From the NCBI RefSeq assembly GCF_900079775.1, contig NZ_LT556050.1:220704-284703 (forward strand): 64,000 nucleotides of DNA, given 5' to 3'. Below, piece by piece: positions 45,686 to 53,253 of the stretch (its first letter is position 1; each line of letters begins with the position of its first letter). The stretch comes from Leyella lascolaii. GTDB lineage: Bacteria; Bacteroidota; Bacteroidia; Bacteroidales; Bacteroidaceae. A program made the position numbers and the translations under genes. Under the pieces are notes generated by a model. It was not told the origin of the DNA, did no database searches, and saw only the letters and a program-made list of their open reading frames with translations.

Positions 45686-46417
45686 ATGTCAAATCCGATA
45701 ATAAGAAACATACCTAACGCAATCACCTGCTGCAACCTTATATCGGGCTGCATCGCTACGGGATATGCCTTTGCGTTCGACGCAAGAATGGCTCTTTTGT
45801 GGATTATAACAGGCGCCGCTTTCGACTTCTTCGACGGTATGAGCGCACGCATTCTCCATGTATCGTCACCCATCGGTAAGGAACTTGACTCGCTTGCCGA
45901 TGACATCACGTTCGGCTTCGCGCCCTCGGCGATAGTCTTTTCGCAGCTTTGCGTGATGGACTATCCCCCGTTTCTCGAACCGGCACGCGCCGTCCTGCCT
46001 TTCATGGCATTCATAATGGCAGCGTTCTCAGCACTCCGTCTTGCGAAATTCAACCTCGACGAACGCCAGACAACATCGTTCATCGGCATGCCGACACCGG
46101 CAAACGCCCTGTTCTGGGGCTCGCTCATCGCCACCCAAAGCAGATGGCTGGAAAGCTCGCCGTGGATGTCATGCGTGCTCATAATGCTCGTCGCGCTGTG
46201 CTGCTGGCTGCTTGTAGCCGAGCTGCCGATGTTCGCCCTCAAGTTCAAGCAGTGGGGATGGAAAGGCAACGAGATAAAATACATATTCATGGCACTGTGC
46301 GTAGCCATCATCGCATGGTCAGGATTCATCGGCAGCTTCTGCCTTATCATACCTCTGTATGTCATCATATCGCTGTTCACACAGTCTGCAAAGACTGACG
46401 GCAGCAAGAACAACTGA
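45686..46417 (+). CDS. pssA: CDP-diacylglycerol--serine O-phosphatidyltransferase
   Basis: Membrane enzyme making phosphatidylserine from CDP-diacylglycerol and serine, feeding Psd. 243 residues from MSNPIIRNIPNAITCCNL, with about eight hydrophobic segments. The CDP-alcohol phosphotransferase signature is complete: DFFDGMSARILHVSSPIGKE followed by LDSLADDITFG (DG..AR...G...D...D) near residues 46-78. It forms an operon with psd and the DUF4834 gene (21 bp downstream). Confidence 0.96.
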   Translation: MSNPIIRNIPNAITCCNLISGCIATGYAFAFDARMALLWIITGAAFDFFDGMSARILHVSSPIGKELDSLADDITFGFAPSAIVFSQLCVMDYPPFLEPARAVLPFMAFIMAAFSALRLAKFNLDERQTTSFIGMPTPANALFWGSLIATQSRWLESSPWMSCVLIMLVALCCWLLVAELPMFALKFKQWGWKGNEIKYIFMALCVAIIAWSGFIGSFCLIIPLYVIISLFTQSAKTDGSKNN

Positions 46418-46438
46418 CATAAAAACAATAACGGGAAC

Positions 46439-46696
46439 ATGTTCACTTTACTTAAAATAATCATCCTATTCATCCTTGTCATCGCGATATTATTGGGTGC
46501 CACCCTGTTCAGAGTATACCGCGACATACGCGAAACGATGCATAAGTTCGGATTCAACGACACAAGAAACCGCCGCACGACGCACCGCCGGGACGCCTCA
46601 AGAGAGGAAAGCATAAAGACGCGATACTCCGGACAGATGAAGAAAAAGAAGATACCGAAGGACGAGGGCGAATATGTGGACTTCACGGAAGTGTGA
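46439..46696 (+). CDS. DUF4834 small membrane protein
   Basis: 85 residues. One N-terminal helix (about 3-22), a basic middle, and the conserved end KKKKIPKDEGEYVDFTEV, the hallmark of DUF4834. This Bacteroidetes family is regularly found after pssA. Function unknown; the linkage suggests a role at the membrane linked to phospholipid synthesis, which is inference. Confidence 0.85.
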   Translation: MFTLLKIIILFILVIAILLGATLFRVYRDIRETMHKFGFNDTRNRRTTHRRDASREESIKTRYSGQMKKKKIPKDEGEYVDFTEV

Positions 46697-46783
46697 CACC
46701 ACACCGGGAATCCATGACAGCCGGAATGCGCCTGAGCCAAGACACAGGCAAACAGGCAAACCGACAGCGCATATATAAAGGAC

Positions 46784-46831
46784 ATACGGAGATGCCGGCA
46801 TGAGTCAAAGCCCATGCCGGCATCTCCGTAT
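46784..46831. terminator. Long perfect hairpin between DUF4834 and pyrH
   Basis: Arms 46784-46802 and 46813-46831 pair perfectly over 19 bp (ATACGGAGATGCCGGCATG and complement) with a 10-nt loop. It lies between convergent genes and probably blocks read-through both ways, although no T-run follows on either strand. Confidence 0.6.
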
Positions 46832-46893
46832 CATATACCCGACAGATGATAGCCGTGGCACTCAGAGCATGCCGCGGCTTGCCGGGAAGCACG

Positions 46894-47604
46894 TCAGTTG
46901 TGAACGTAAGTGCCTATGTCCTCACCGTCCATAACACGTTTAAGGTTGCCGAACTTATCCATGTTGAACACGTATATCGGCAGATTGTTCTCCTTGCACA
47001 TCGTTGTAGCCGTGAGATCCATAACCTTCAGTCCGCGCGTGTAAATCTCGTCGTATGTTATGTCACTGAACTTCACAGCCTCCGGGTCCTTCTCCGGGTC
47101 GGCTGTATAGATGCCGTCGACGCGCGTACCCTTAAGCATCACATCCGCCTCAATCTCTATGCCGCGTAGCGACGAGCCCGTGTCCGTAGTGAAATAAGGA
47201 GAGCCCGTGCCCGCCGAGAAGATGCACACATAGCCCGCCTCCATCGCCTCTATTGCCTTCCACTTTGTGTAGAACTCACCTATAGGTTCCATGCGAATGG
47301 CTGTCATGACCTTTGTCTTCACGCCATTCGCGCCGAGAGCGGAACTCAAGGCGAGCGAGTTGATTACCGTGGCACACATTCCCATCTGGTCGCCTTTCAC
47401 ACGGTCGAAGCCTTTGGATGCCCCGCTGAGCCCCCTGAAGATGTTTCCTCCGCCTATCACGATACCGATCTGCACCCCCATCTCGTGCACCTCCTTTATC
47501 TGCCTTGCATACTCGTCGAGCCTCACAGGGTCGATTCCGAAATGCTGGCTACCCATCAGGCTCTCGCCGCTGAGCTTCAGTAGAATTCTCTTGTACTTTG
47601 CCAT
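46894..47604 (-). CDS. pyrH: UMP kinase (uridylate kinase)
   Basis: Phosphorylates UMP to UDP in pyrimidine nucleotide synthesis. 236 residues of the bacterial amino-acid-kinase fold: KRILLKLSGESLMG at the N-terminus, IGIVIGGGNIFRG near 46-58, DQMGMCATVINSLAL near 73-87, GTGSPYFTTDTGS near 133-145 and a C-terminal VMDGEDIGTYV. It follows birA by 7 bp on the minus strand. Confidence 0.97.
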   Translation of the reverse strand: MAKYKRILLKLSGESLMGSQHFGIDPVRLDEYARQIKEVHEMGVQIGIVIGGGNIFRGLSGASKGFDRVKGDQMGMCATVINSLALSSALGANGVKTKVMTAIRMEPIGEFYTKWKAIEAMEAGYVCIFSAGTGSPYFTTDTGSSLRGIEIEADVMLKGTRVDGIYTADPEKDPEAVKFSDITYDEIYTRGLKVMDLTATTMCKENNLPIYVFNMDKFGNLKRVMDGEDIGTYVHN

Positions 47605-47611
47605 ATATCAT

Positions 47612-48352
47612 TCAAATAATGTAACTCACTTCCTTAAAAGCATATACACGCTCGCGCCCTGCGTCATCACGCAGCACAAGTCTGCCGTCGTGCCCCACCC
47701 TCACGACAGAAGCCATGAAACGACCGTCGGAGTCGGAGTAGGCGTGCATGCCCGTGCGGCGGTAGAGGGCATCATGATAAAGCCTGCCCACCCTGTCGTA
47801 TTCACCGTCGAGCACCATGGCATAATATCCCTCAAACGCCTCCAGCACACTGTCGAGCACAACGTTCATGTCGGTGTCGCGCCCCGTTATCTGGCGCAGC
47901 GACACCGGATTGGGCGCATCGCTTCGGAACACCCGCTGGTTGACATTGATGCCCGTACCGAATATGCAGTCCTTCACGAGTCTGCCGCTTATCGCGGTCT
48001 CTATGAGAGTGCCGCTTATCTTGCGGTCGTGCCAATACACATCGTTGGGCCATTTCAGCGTCACTTCTCCGGCAATAGGGTCGAGAGCGTCCTTCACGGC
48101 AAGCGCCTCAGCCATGGACAACGCGAACTGACGCGCCGCCGGAACACCCTCCGGTCTCACCAGCATGGAGAACAGCAGATTGCGTCCGTCCTCGCTCTCC
48201 CACCTGTTGGAGCCCATGCCGCGTCCGGCAGTCTGGTGTCCAGCCGTCACGACCACAATGTCCGCGTCCGGCAAATTCTCCATCCGGCGCAGATAAGTGT
48301 TGGTGGAGTCCACCTCATCAAGCCTTATCGTGTGTACATTCATCTTTTTCAT
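47612..48352 (-). CDS. birA: Biotin--[acetyl-CoA-carboxylase] ligase (catalytic domain only)
   Basis: Attaches biotin to the carrier domain of biotin-dependent carboxylases. 246 residues beginning directly in the ligase domain: DSTNTYLRRM near 15-24, TAGHQTAGRGMGSNRW near 36-51 (biotinyl-AMP loop GRG.....), LKWPNDVYWHDRKISGTLIE near 98-117 and GTGINVNQ. There is no N-terminal helix-turn-helix, so it should not act as a biotin repressor. It overlaps yraN by 4 bp and is followed by pyrH. Confidence 0.95.
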   Translation of the reverse strand: MKKMNVHTIRLDEVDSTNTYLRRMENLPDADIVVVTAGHQTAGRGMGSNRWESEDGRNLLFSMLVRPEGVPAARQFALSMAEALAVKDALDPIAGEVTLKWPNDVYWHDRKISGTLIETAISGRLVKDCIFGTGINVNQRVFRSDAPNPVSLRQITGRDTDMNVVLDSVLEAFEGYYAMVLDGEYDRVGRLYHDALYRRTGMHAYSDSDGRFMASVVRVGHDGRLVLRDDAGRERVYAFKEVSYII

Positions 48353-48726
48353 ATTATCAGAAGCGGGTTGAACGCATCCTCCATATGTTCTATGTGCGGC
48401 TCGCCCCCCTGTGTGCCTGTCACCGTGATGATGTCGAAGCGCAGTTCCTCATCCACCTCGTGCATCTTCACATAGTTGTCGGCAGCCACACACAGGTTTC
48501 TTATCTTCGCCTTGTCTACTGCCTCCTCGGGCGATATGACACTGTCGGGCAGGCGCGTCTTCACCTCGACAAACACCACCGTAATGCCGTCGGGAGTGAC
48601 GGCGATGATGTCAATGTCGCGCTTGCCCGACCTCCAGTCGCGTTCGCGTATGACATACCCGTTGCGCCGGAGATAGTCCGCCGCCACGTTCTCGCCCCAC
48701 TTTCCCATATCGTTGTGTCTTGCCAT
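48349..48726 (-). CDS. yraN: YraN/UPF0102 endonuclease-like protein
   Basis: 125 residues from MARHNDMGKWGENVAADYL, the usual start in relatives; two upstream in-frame ATG codons (48744 and 48786) are less likely. The restriction-endonuclease-like fold is visible: GKRDIDIIAVTPDGITVVFVEVKTR carries the D...EVK active-site pattern near 36-59. Related to Holliday-junction-resolvase-like nucleases, biological role unsettled. First gene of the yraN-birA-pyrH operon. Confidence 0.92.
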   Translation of the reverse strand: MARHNDMGKWGENVAADYLRRNGYVIRERDWRSGKRDIDIIAVTPDGITVVFVEVKTRLPDSVISPEEAVDKAKIRNLCVAADNYVKMHEVDEELRFDIITVTGTQGGEPHIEHMEDAFNPLLII

Positions 48727-49642
48727 GTGCAGGTGTTTAGCCATCACAAAAATACAGCAAAAAGGATGAAACGCAAAATTATTCACCGTTTATTTTATCA
48801 TCCGACGCCATGTCATACTGCCTCGACAACGTGAAAACAATGAGGAAGGGACATGCCGAGCCGGCTGTCTGGCGAGAGACTCGCCGCAGGCGGTGACCCT
48901 CACGTCACGCACGCCGCCTGTCACGCTTCCGCAGACACTCCGTATGATATCCGTAAAAGAAGAGTCCGGCATGTGCAGGAAAGCCATACCGGACCGTAGA
49001 ATCATCCTGAAACAATCTTCCTCAAACAGTCTCTCTCTCTGTTTTTGGTACACACGTATAAAAGCTGTCAAATGCTCTGATTTTCAAATAACGTATCCCT
49101 ACGTTTCTCTCTTTTTCATCCTTAATGTCAGAAAACATAGCCTATCAAAGATTCAATATGTCGTTTATCCGTCCCATACTTACAAACGCGCCCATTCATA
49201 CCGCCACACTTCCTCCGGCGTCACACCGTCCGCACGATGCCATCCGTGCCGCATCCCGTAAGGCGCATACACTCGCGGACGCACGGCAAGATGTCGTGTC
49301 CGGCATGAATCCATCCGAATCCGTCCTCCGTAAAAGACTGTACTGACTGCCAAAAGGAATGTGTGATAATCATGGACACTGTTTTTTATGTGGCGCAAGT
49401 TATTAAATAAAATGCCTCATGTCAAGACCCTATATGTTAATTAAAATTAATATATCATACATAATCCACCGTGTCCGGACACGGACGATGCGATATGCCG
49501 TCACTCCATGCCCGAAGCGGTTGTGCGAGATATGTGAAGCATGGGGGCAATAATGTTAAAATGCAACCGCGCATACGTCCGTTTCTCGTGAAAGACTCGA
49601 CAAAAGCGCAGAAAAACGCAGTTTTCAGCAAGAAGAGTTAAC

Positions 49643-49824
49643 ACTCTGACAGCGAGCCTGATACAGCCAGACATCACCACGACACACGCCATGCAGCCAT
49701 GCGGAACGGGCTTTCCTGCGATGCGATAAAGCCTCTTTCATCATGCAGAACAGGCTTTTCCGGCACACGGAAGACACCGTTCCGACATACGGAAGAGCCT
49801 CTTCCGCATCATCACGACGAAAAA
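49643..49824. repeat. 22-bp-period array E
   Basis: About eight units. The clearest are 49709-49730, 49731-49752, 49753-49774, 49775-49796 and the start of 49797, each 22 bp, starting GGCTTTCCTG, GCCTCTTTCA, GGCTTTTCCG, CACCGTTCCG and GCCTCTTCCG and ending in GATAAA, CAGAACA, CGGAAGA and CGGAAGA. Units to the left are more diverged. Confidence 0.8.
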
Positions 49825-50105
49825 ACTCCGCAGAAACAAGCACCGGACAACCGCAAGGAAGAGCAATATGCGCGCTCCGGCACACAGAAGAAGGAAATGC
49901 GGAATAAGATTACTGAAATGGTTTTTAACTGAAAATTTAACATTATACAGCCGTCAATCTCAACACGGAACAAACCTAAAAATCATAGACGAAAAGCGGT
50001 AAACAGAATGGGAAAGCGGTTTGGGCGGTCGGGCGGCAGAGCCTTGCAGAGCGCGTTCAGTGCCGGAAGGACATGTCCGGGAAACGTCTGTTTTGCATCA
50101 ATCCG

Positions 50106-50137
50106 TTTGCGTATGTTGCGGGGAATGTATAACTTTG
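50106..50137 (+). promoter_or_regulatory. Full promoter of the 50251 radical SAM gene
   Basis: TTTG at 50106-50109 and TAACTTTG at 50130-50137 with a 20-bp spacer. The leader to the ATG is about 110 nt. Confidence 0.7.
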
Positions 50138-50250
50138 CATCACTCATTCGCGTGTGCCGCCAACCCGCAGGCATGCGCATGACACTACTTACGGCAACAC
50201 CCCCTGTCTGAACAGACCGTAAACAGCAAACCTTGAAAGAAAGACAAAGG

Positions 50251-51159
50251 ATGAACATAGCGAATGCTTTAAAAAGAATGGTGCCCTACAGACTGGTGCT
50301 CATGCGGCGCGAACTGCTTCCTCTCATGGCAAAGTGGACACGCAAGAACATGAGGCGCAGGGACATGATACCGATACTCCACTTCCATCTTACCGACCAC
50401 TGCAACCTCAACTGCCGGGGATGCGACAACTTCTCACCCCTTGCGCCGGACACATTCACCGAAACAGAAGCGTTTGAAGCCGACTGCCGGCGCATGGCAC
50501 AGCTCATGGGCACGCGCAACCGCATAAAGGAGATACAGCTGCTCGGCGGCGAACCGCTGCTCCATCCGCAGGTGACGCGGTTCATGGACATCGCCCGCAG
50601 CTGTTTCCCGCACACTCCGATAAACCTCGTGAGCAACGGTCTGCTGCTGCCAAAAGAGGACGAGCGTTTCTGGGAATGCTGCCGCCGCAACGACGTGCAA
50701 ATCATAGTGACGAAATATCCCATAAAGTTCGACTATCACGCCATGGCTGCACACGTGAGGGCTCAGGGCGTGAGGTTCTCCTTCTACGGCAACACCGAGG
50801 TGGTGGAGAAGACAATGGTGTGTGTGCCGCTCGACGTTGAAGGACGCCAGAACGCCACCGACAGTTTCCTGCGCTGCGCGCGCGCCAACCGCTGCATAGC
50901 CCTCGACCATGGCAGACTGTATACATGCTCGCTCATACCATACGTGAAGTATTTCAACCGGAGATTCGGAACAAGGCTCGAAGTGACGCCGCACGACTAC
51001 ATCGACATACACAGCGTGGAGAGTTTCGACAGCATACTCGACTTCATATGCAAGCCTATGCCGTTCTGCCGACACTGCAATCTGAAGGGTACTGTGGGCA
51101 ACATAAAGTTCGGCATATCGCGCCGCGAACGCTCCGAATGGACCGGCTCTGACGACTGA
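50251..51159 (+). CDS. Radical SAM/SPASM-like protein
   Basis: 302 residues from MNIANALKRMVPYRLVLMRR. The radical SAM motif CNLNCRGC (Cx3Cx2C) is near residues 52-59, after FHLTDHCN, and the SAM-binding GGEPLLHPQ near 103-111. The C-terminal region has further Cys (CARANRC, CSLIPY, MPFCRHCNLKG), suggesting a SPASM-like auxiliary Fe-S site. Similar proteins occur in glycan or envelope gene clusters and as stand-alone genes; the substrate is unknown. The upstream in-frame ATG at 50233 is less likely. It is followed by tadA after 105 bases. Confidence 0.85.
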   Translation: MNIANALKRMVPYRLVLMRRELLPLMAKWTRKNMRRRDMIPILHFHLTDHCNLNCRGCDNFSPLAPDTFTETEAFEADCRRMAQLMGTRNRIKEIQLLGGEPLLHPQVTRFMDIARSCFPHTPINLVSNGLLLPKEDERFWECCRRNDVQIIVTKYPIKFDYHAMAAHVRAQGVRFSFYGNTEVVEKTMVCVPLDVEGRQNATDSFLRCARANRCIALDHGRLYTCSLIPYVKYFNRRFGTRLEVTPHDYIDIHSVESFDSILDFICKPMPFCRHCNLKGTVGNIKFGISRRERSEWTGSDD

Positions 51160-51264
51160 CGCAAAGCCTGACGCACAAGAAAAACAGAAAGGCTGAGGGA
51201 GGGAATGCCAAGCATATCATGACAACTACATAAAAAAGCCACAGAAAAAGACAAACGCACAGCA

Positions 51265-51717
51265 ATGGAAAAGGACAACCGGCAGACTAAAGACGAGAAA
51301 TACATGCGCATGGCACTGGCAGAGGCACACGCCGCACAAGAAGCCAGAGAGATTCCGGTGGGAGCCGTTGTGGTGTGCGGGGACAGGATAATAGCACGCG
51401 CGCACAACCTCACCGAGACGCTGCACGACGTCACCGCCCACGCCGAGATGCAGGCGATAACCGCCGCCGCCGACTCGCTCGGAGGCAAATATCTGAAAGA
51501 CTGCACACTGTATGTCACCGTGGAGCCGTGCACAATGTGTGCCGGAGCGCTGGGATGGTCGCAGGTGTCGCGGGTGGTATACGGCGCACCTGACGACAAG
51601 CGCGGCTATACGCAGTACGCACCCTCCGCTCTCCACACAAGGACAACGGTCACGGCAGGCGTGCTCGAAGACGAATGCCGCAGGCTGATGCAGGACTTCT
51701 TCAAGGACAAAAGATGA
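51265..51717 (+). CDS. tadA: tRNA-specific adenosine deaminase TadA
   Basis: Deaminates A34 to inosine in tRNA-Arg(ACG). 150 residues of the cytidine-deaminase fold: MRMALAEAHAAQEAREIPVGAVVV, zinc and proton-transfer motif HAEMQAI near 68-74, and PCTMCAGALGWSQVSRVVYGA with the zinc Cys pair near 98-101. Complete. It converges on the outer-membrane channel gene with only 15 bases between the stop codons. Confidence 0.93.
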   Translation: MEKDNRQTKDEKYMRMALAEAHAAQEAREIPVGAVVVCGDRIIARAHNLTETLHDVTAHAEMQAITAAADSLGGKYLKDCTLYVTVEPCTMCAGALGWSQVSRVVYGAPDDKRGYTQYAPSALHTRTTVTAGVLEDECRRLMQDFFKDKR

Positions 51718-51732
51718 CTCCAGCCCGCGTCG

Positions 51733-53253
51733 TCATTCAGAGTCGATGATACGGTCGAAATCGGCTGCTATGTCAGAATTGCGTATCCAGTCATACAAAG
51801 TGATGCGGCGCAGAGAGTAATAAGAACTCCAGAAAGACTGAAGCTGCGCGATATACTGCGAGCGCGACGACTCAAGATCCTGCTGGGCGGTATTGAGTTC
51901 GGTAACGGTGAGTCCTCCCTCCTCAAAACGTTTCTTTGTTATCTCATACCTCTCCTCGGCAATGCTCATCGCCCGCATGGTGTTTGAACACTGCGAGTAC
52001 TGCATGTTGAACTTGAGAGCCAGTGTCCTTATGTCCTGAATATACTTCTCACGCTCCTGCTCCATCTGTGTCCTCACCGACTCCAGATTGGCTTTTGCCA
52101 TCCTCACACGTCCTTTGCTCACTCCCCAGTCGAAAAGCGGCAGAGAGAAAGTCACACCCACTATCTCGCTGTTCTGCATGTTGCGGAAAGCGTCGGAGAA
52201 GTGGTTGGCTACCTTGCTGAAGCCCACCTCGCCGTTAAGCTGCACCTGCAAGCCCTTCGCCGCCTTGGCTTCCTTCAGGTTTTTCTCCGAATCCAATATG
52301 CTCAACTGCTGCGAGAGGACATGCTTGGAGTTCTCCAACGCCTTCTGTACCACAGTCTCCGCATTGACCTCAATCTGCGGTACGTCCGACGGCACCATCA
52401 GTTCAATGTCGTCATAGCTCAATATGCGGAGGAACGAGAACAGCCTGAACCTGTCGTCGTTAAGCTCCACCTTCCTCTCGTTAAGCTCCACCTCCGCGTT
52501 GAGCACCGACAGTTGCAGCTGCAGGAGGTCGTTCTTGGTGACCGAGCCTATCTCGAAACGCTTCTCCGACATCTCATACAGCTGCCGCCGGTCCTGCAAC
52601 TTGCGCTCGCTCTGCTCATATGCCGACTGCGAGGAGAGCACGCTGAAGAAAAGCGACACCACATTTTCCGTCACCGTCTCCATATTCTCCAGATATTCGC
52701 GTTTGGCAAGCTCATATCTCATCGGTTCGGTCTTCTTCTGCCATTTCAGCGAATTGAAAGCCCTCAACGGCTGCGAATAGACAATGCGAAGCGGCTGCGA
52801 GTCGTATGTCCTGTAACCATAATTGAACTGGTCGAGCCTGTAGAGATAAGACTGCACCGACAGCGTTCCGCCAAGAGGCACCACGTTCTGGTCTACCGAA
52901 AGCGACAGACTGTTGCTCATGGAGTTGTCCTGCCGCAGTGAAATCTCGCCGTTCTCATAGTTTCTCACCTCCACCATGCTGTGGTTGAACTGCAACAGGT
53001 TGCCCCTGAGATTTACCGCAGGAAGCAGCTGCGCCCTGAAGGACTTATAGCTCCAATAGTCGCTCATGAAATTGAGACGTGCAATCATGGCGTTCAGAGA
53101 GTTCTGCTGACCCAACGATATGGCATCGTTGATTGACAGCAACTTCCTCGCCACGCTGACCTGCGCGCCGAGCAAGAACATCAGAAAAGCCATACCGGCT
53201 TTTGAGAAGAACGCCCTGAAGGGTAAAACAATTCTGTAAAACAATACTTTCAT
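51733..53253 (-). CDS. TolC-family outer-membrane channel of the double-RND operon
   Basis: 506 residues. An N-terminal hydrophobic export segment (about 13-35) is followed by two halves of long coiled helices (QSAYEQSERKLQDRRQLYEMSEKRFEIGSVTKNDLLQLQ and EERYEITKKRFEEGGLTVTELNTAQQDLESSRSQY), the TolC duplicate pattern. Unlike the channel at 9753-11150 there is no obvious lipobox. Last gene of the operon; its start overlaps the RND-B stop by 4 bp. Confidence 0.92.
   Translation of the reverse strand: MKVLFYRIVLPFRAFFSKAGMAFLMFLLGAQVSVARKLLSINDAISLGQQNSLNAMIARLNFMSDYWSYKSFRAQLLPAVNLRGNLLQFNHSMVEVRNYENGEISLRQDNSMSNSLSLSVDQNVVPLGGTLSVQSYLYRLDQFNYGYRTYDSQPLRIVYSQPLRAFNSLKWQKKTEPMRYELAKREYLENMETVTENVVSLFFSVLSSQSAYEQSERKLQDRRQLYEMSEKRFEIGSVTKNDLLQLQLSVLNAEVELNERKVELNDDRFRLFSFLRILSYDDIELMVPSDVPQIEVNAETVVQKALENSKHVLSQQLSILDSEKNLKEAKAAKGLQVQLNGEVGFSKVANHFSDAFRNMQNSEIVGVTFSLPLFDWGVSKGRVRMAKANLESVRTQMEQEREKYIQDIRTLALKFNMQYSQCSNTMRAMSIAEERYEITKKRFEEGGLTVTELNTAQQDLESSRSQYIAQLQSFWSSYYSLRRITLYDWIRNSDIAADFDRIIDSE

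Larger units (their letters stand above)
48727..50250. other. Gene-free stretch between divergent yraN and radical SAM genes
   Basis: 1524 bases, the longest gene-free region in the window. It holds 22-bp-period array E (49643-49824) and, near its right end, a consensus promoter for the plus-strand gene. Several open frames of 60-120 codons lack signal peptides, domains or family similarity that I can see, so no gene is called. Confidence 0.65.

Noticed and set aside
48790..49261. Frames of 93 and 122 codons between yraN and array E
   Set aside because: They overlap each other on opposite strands, lack promoter boxes and show no family similarity.
8250..49824. The 22-bp-period arrays as CRISPR arrays
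   Set aside because: There is no constant repeat with unique spacers; all positions vary, the period is too short for CRISPR, and no cas genes are nearby.
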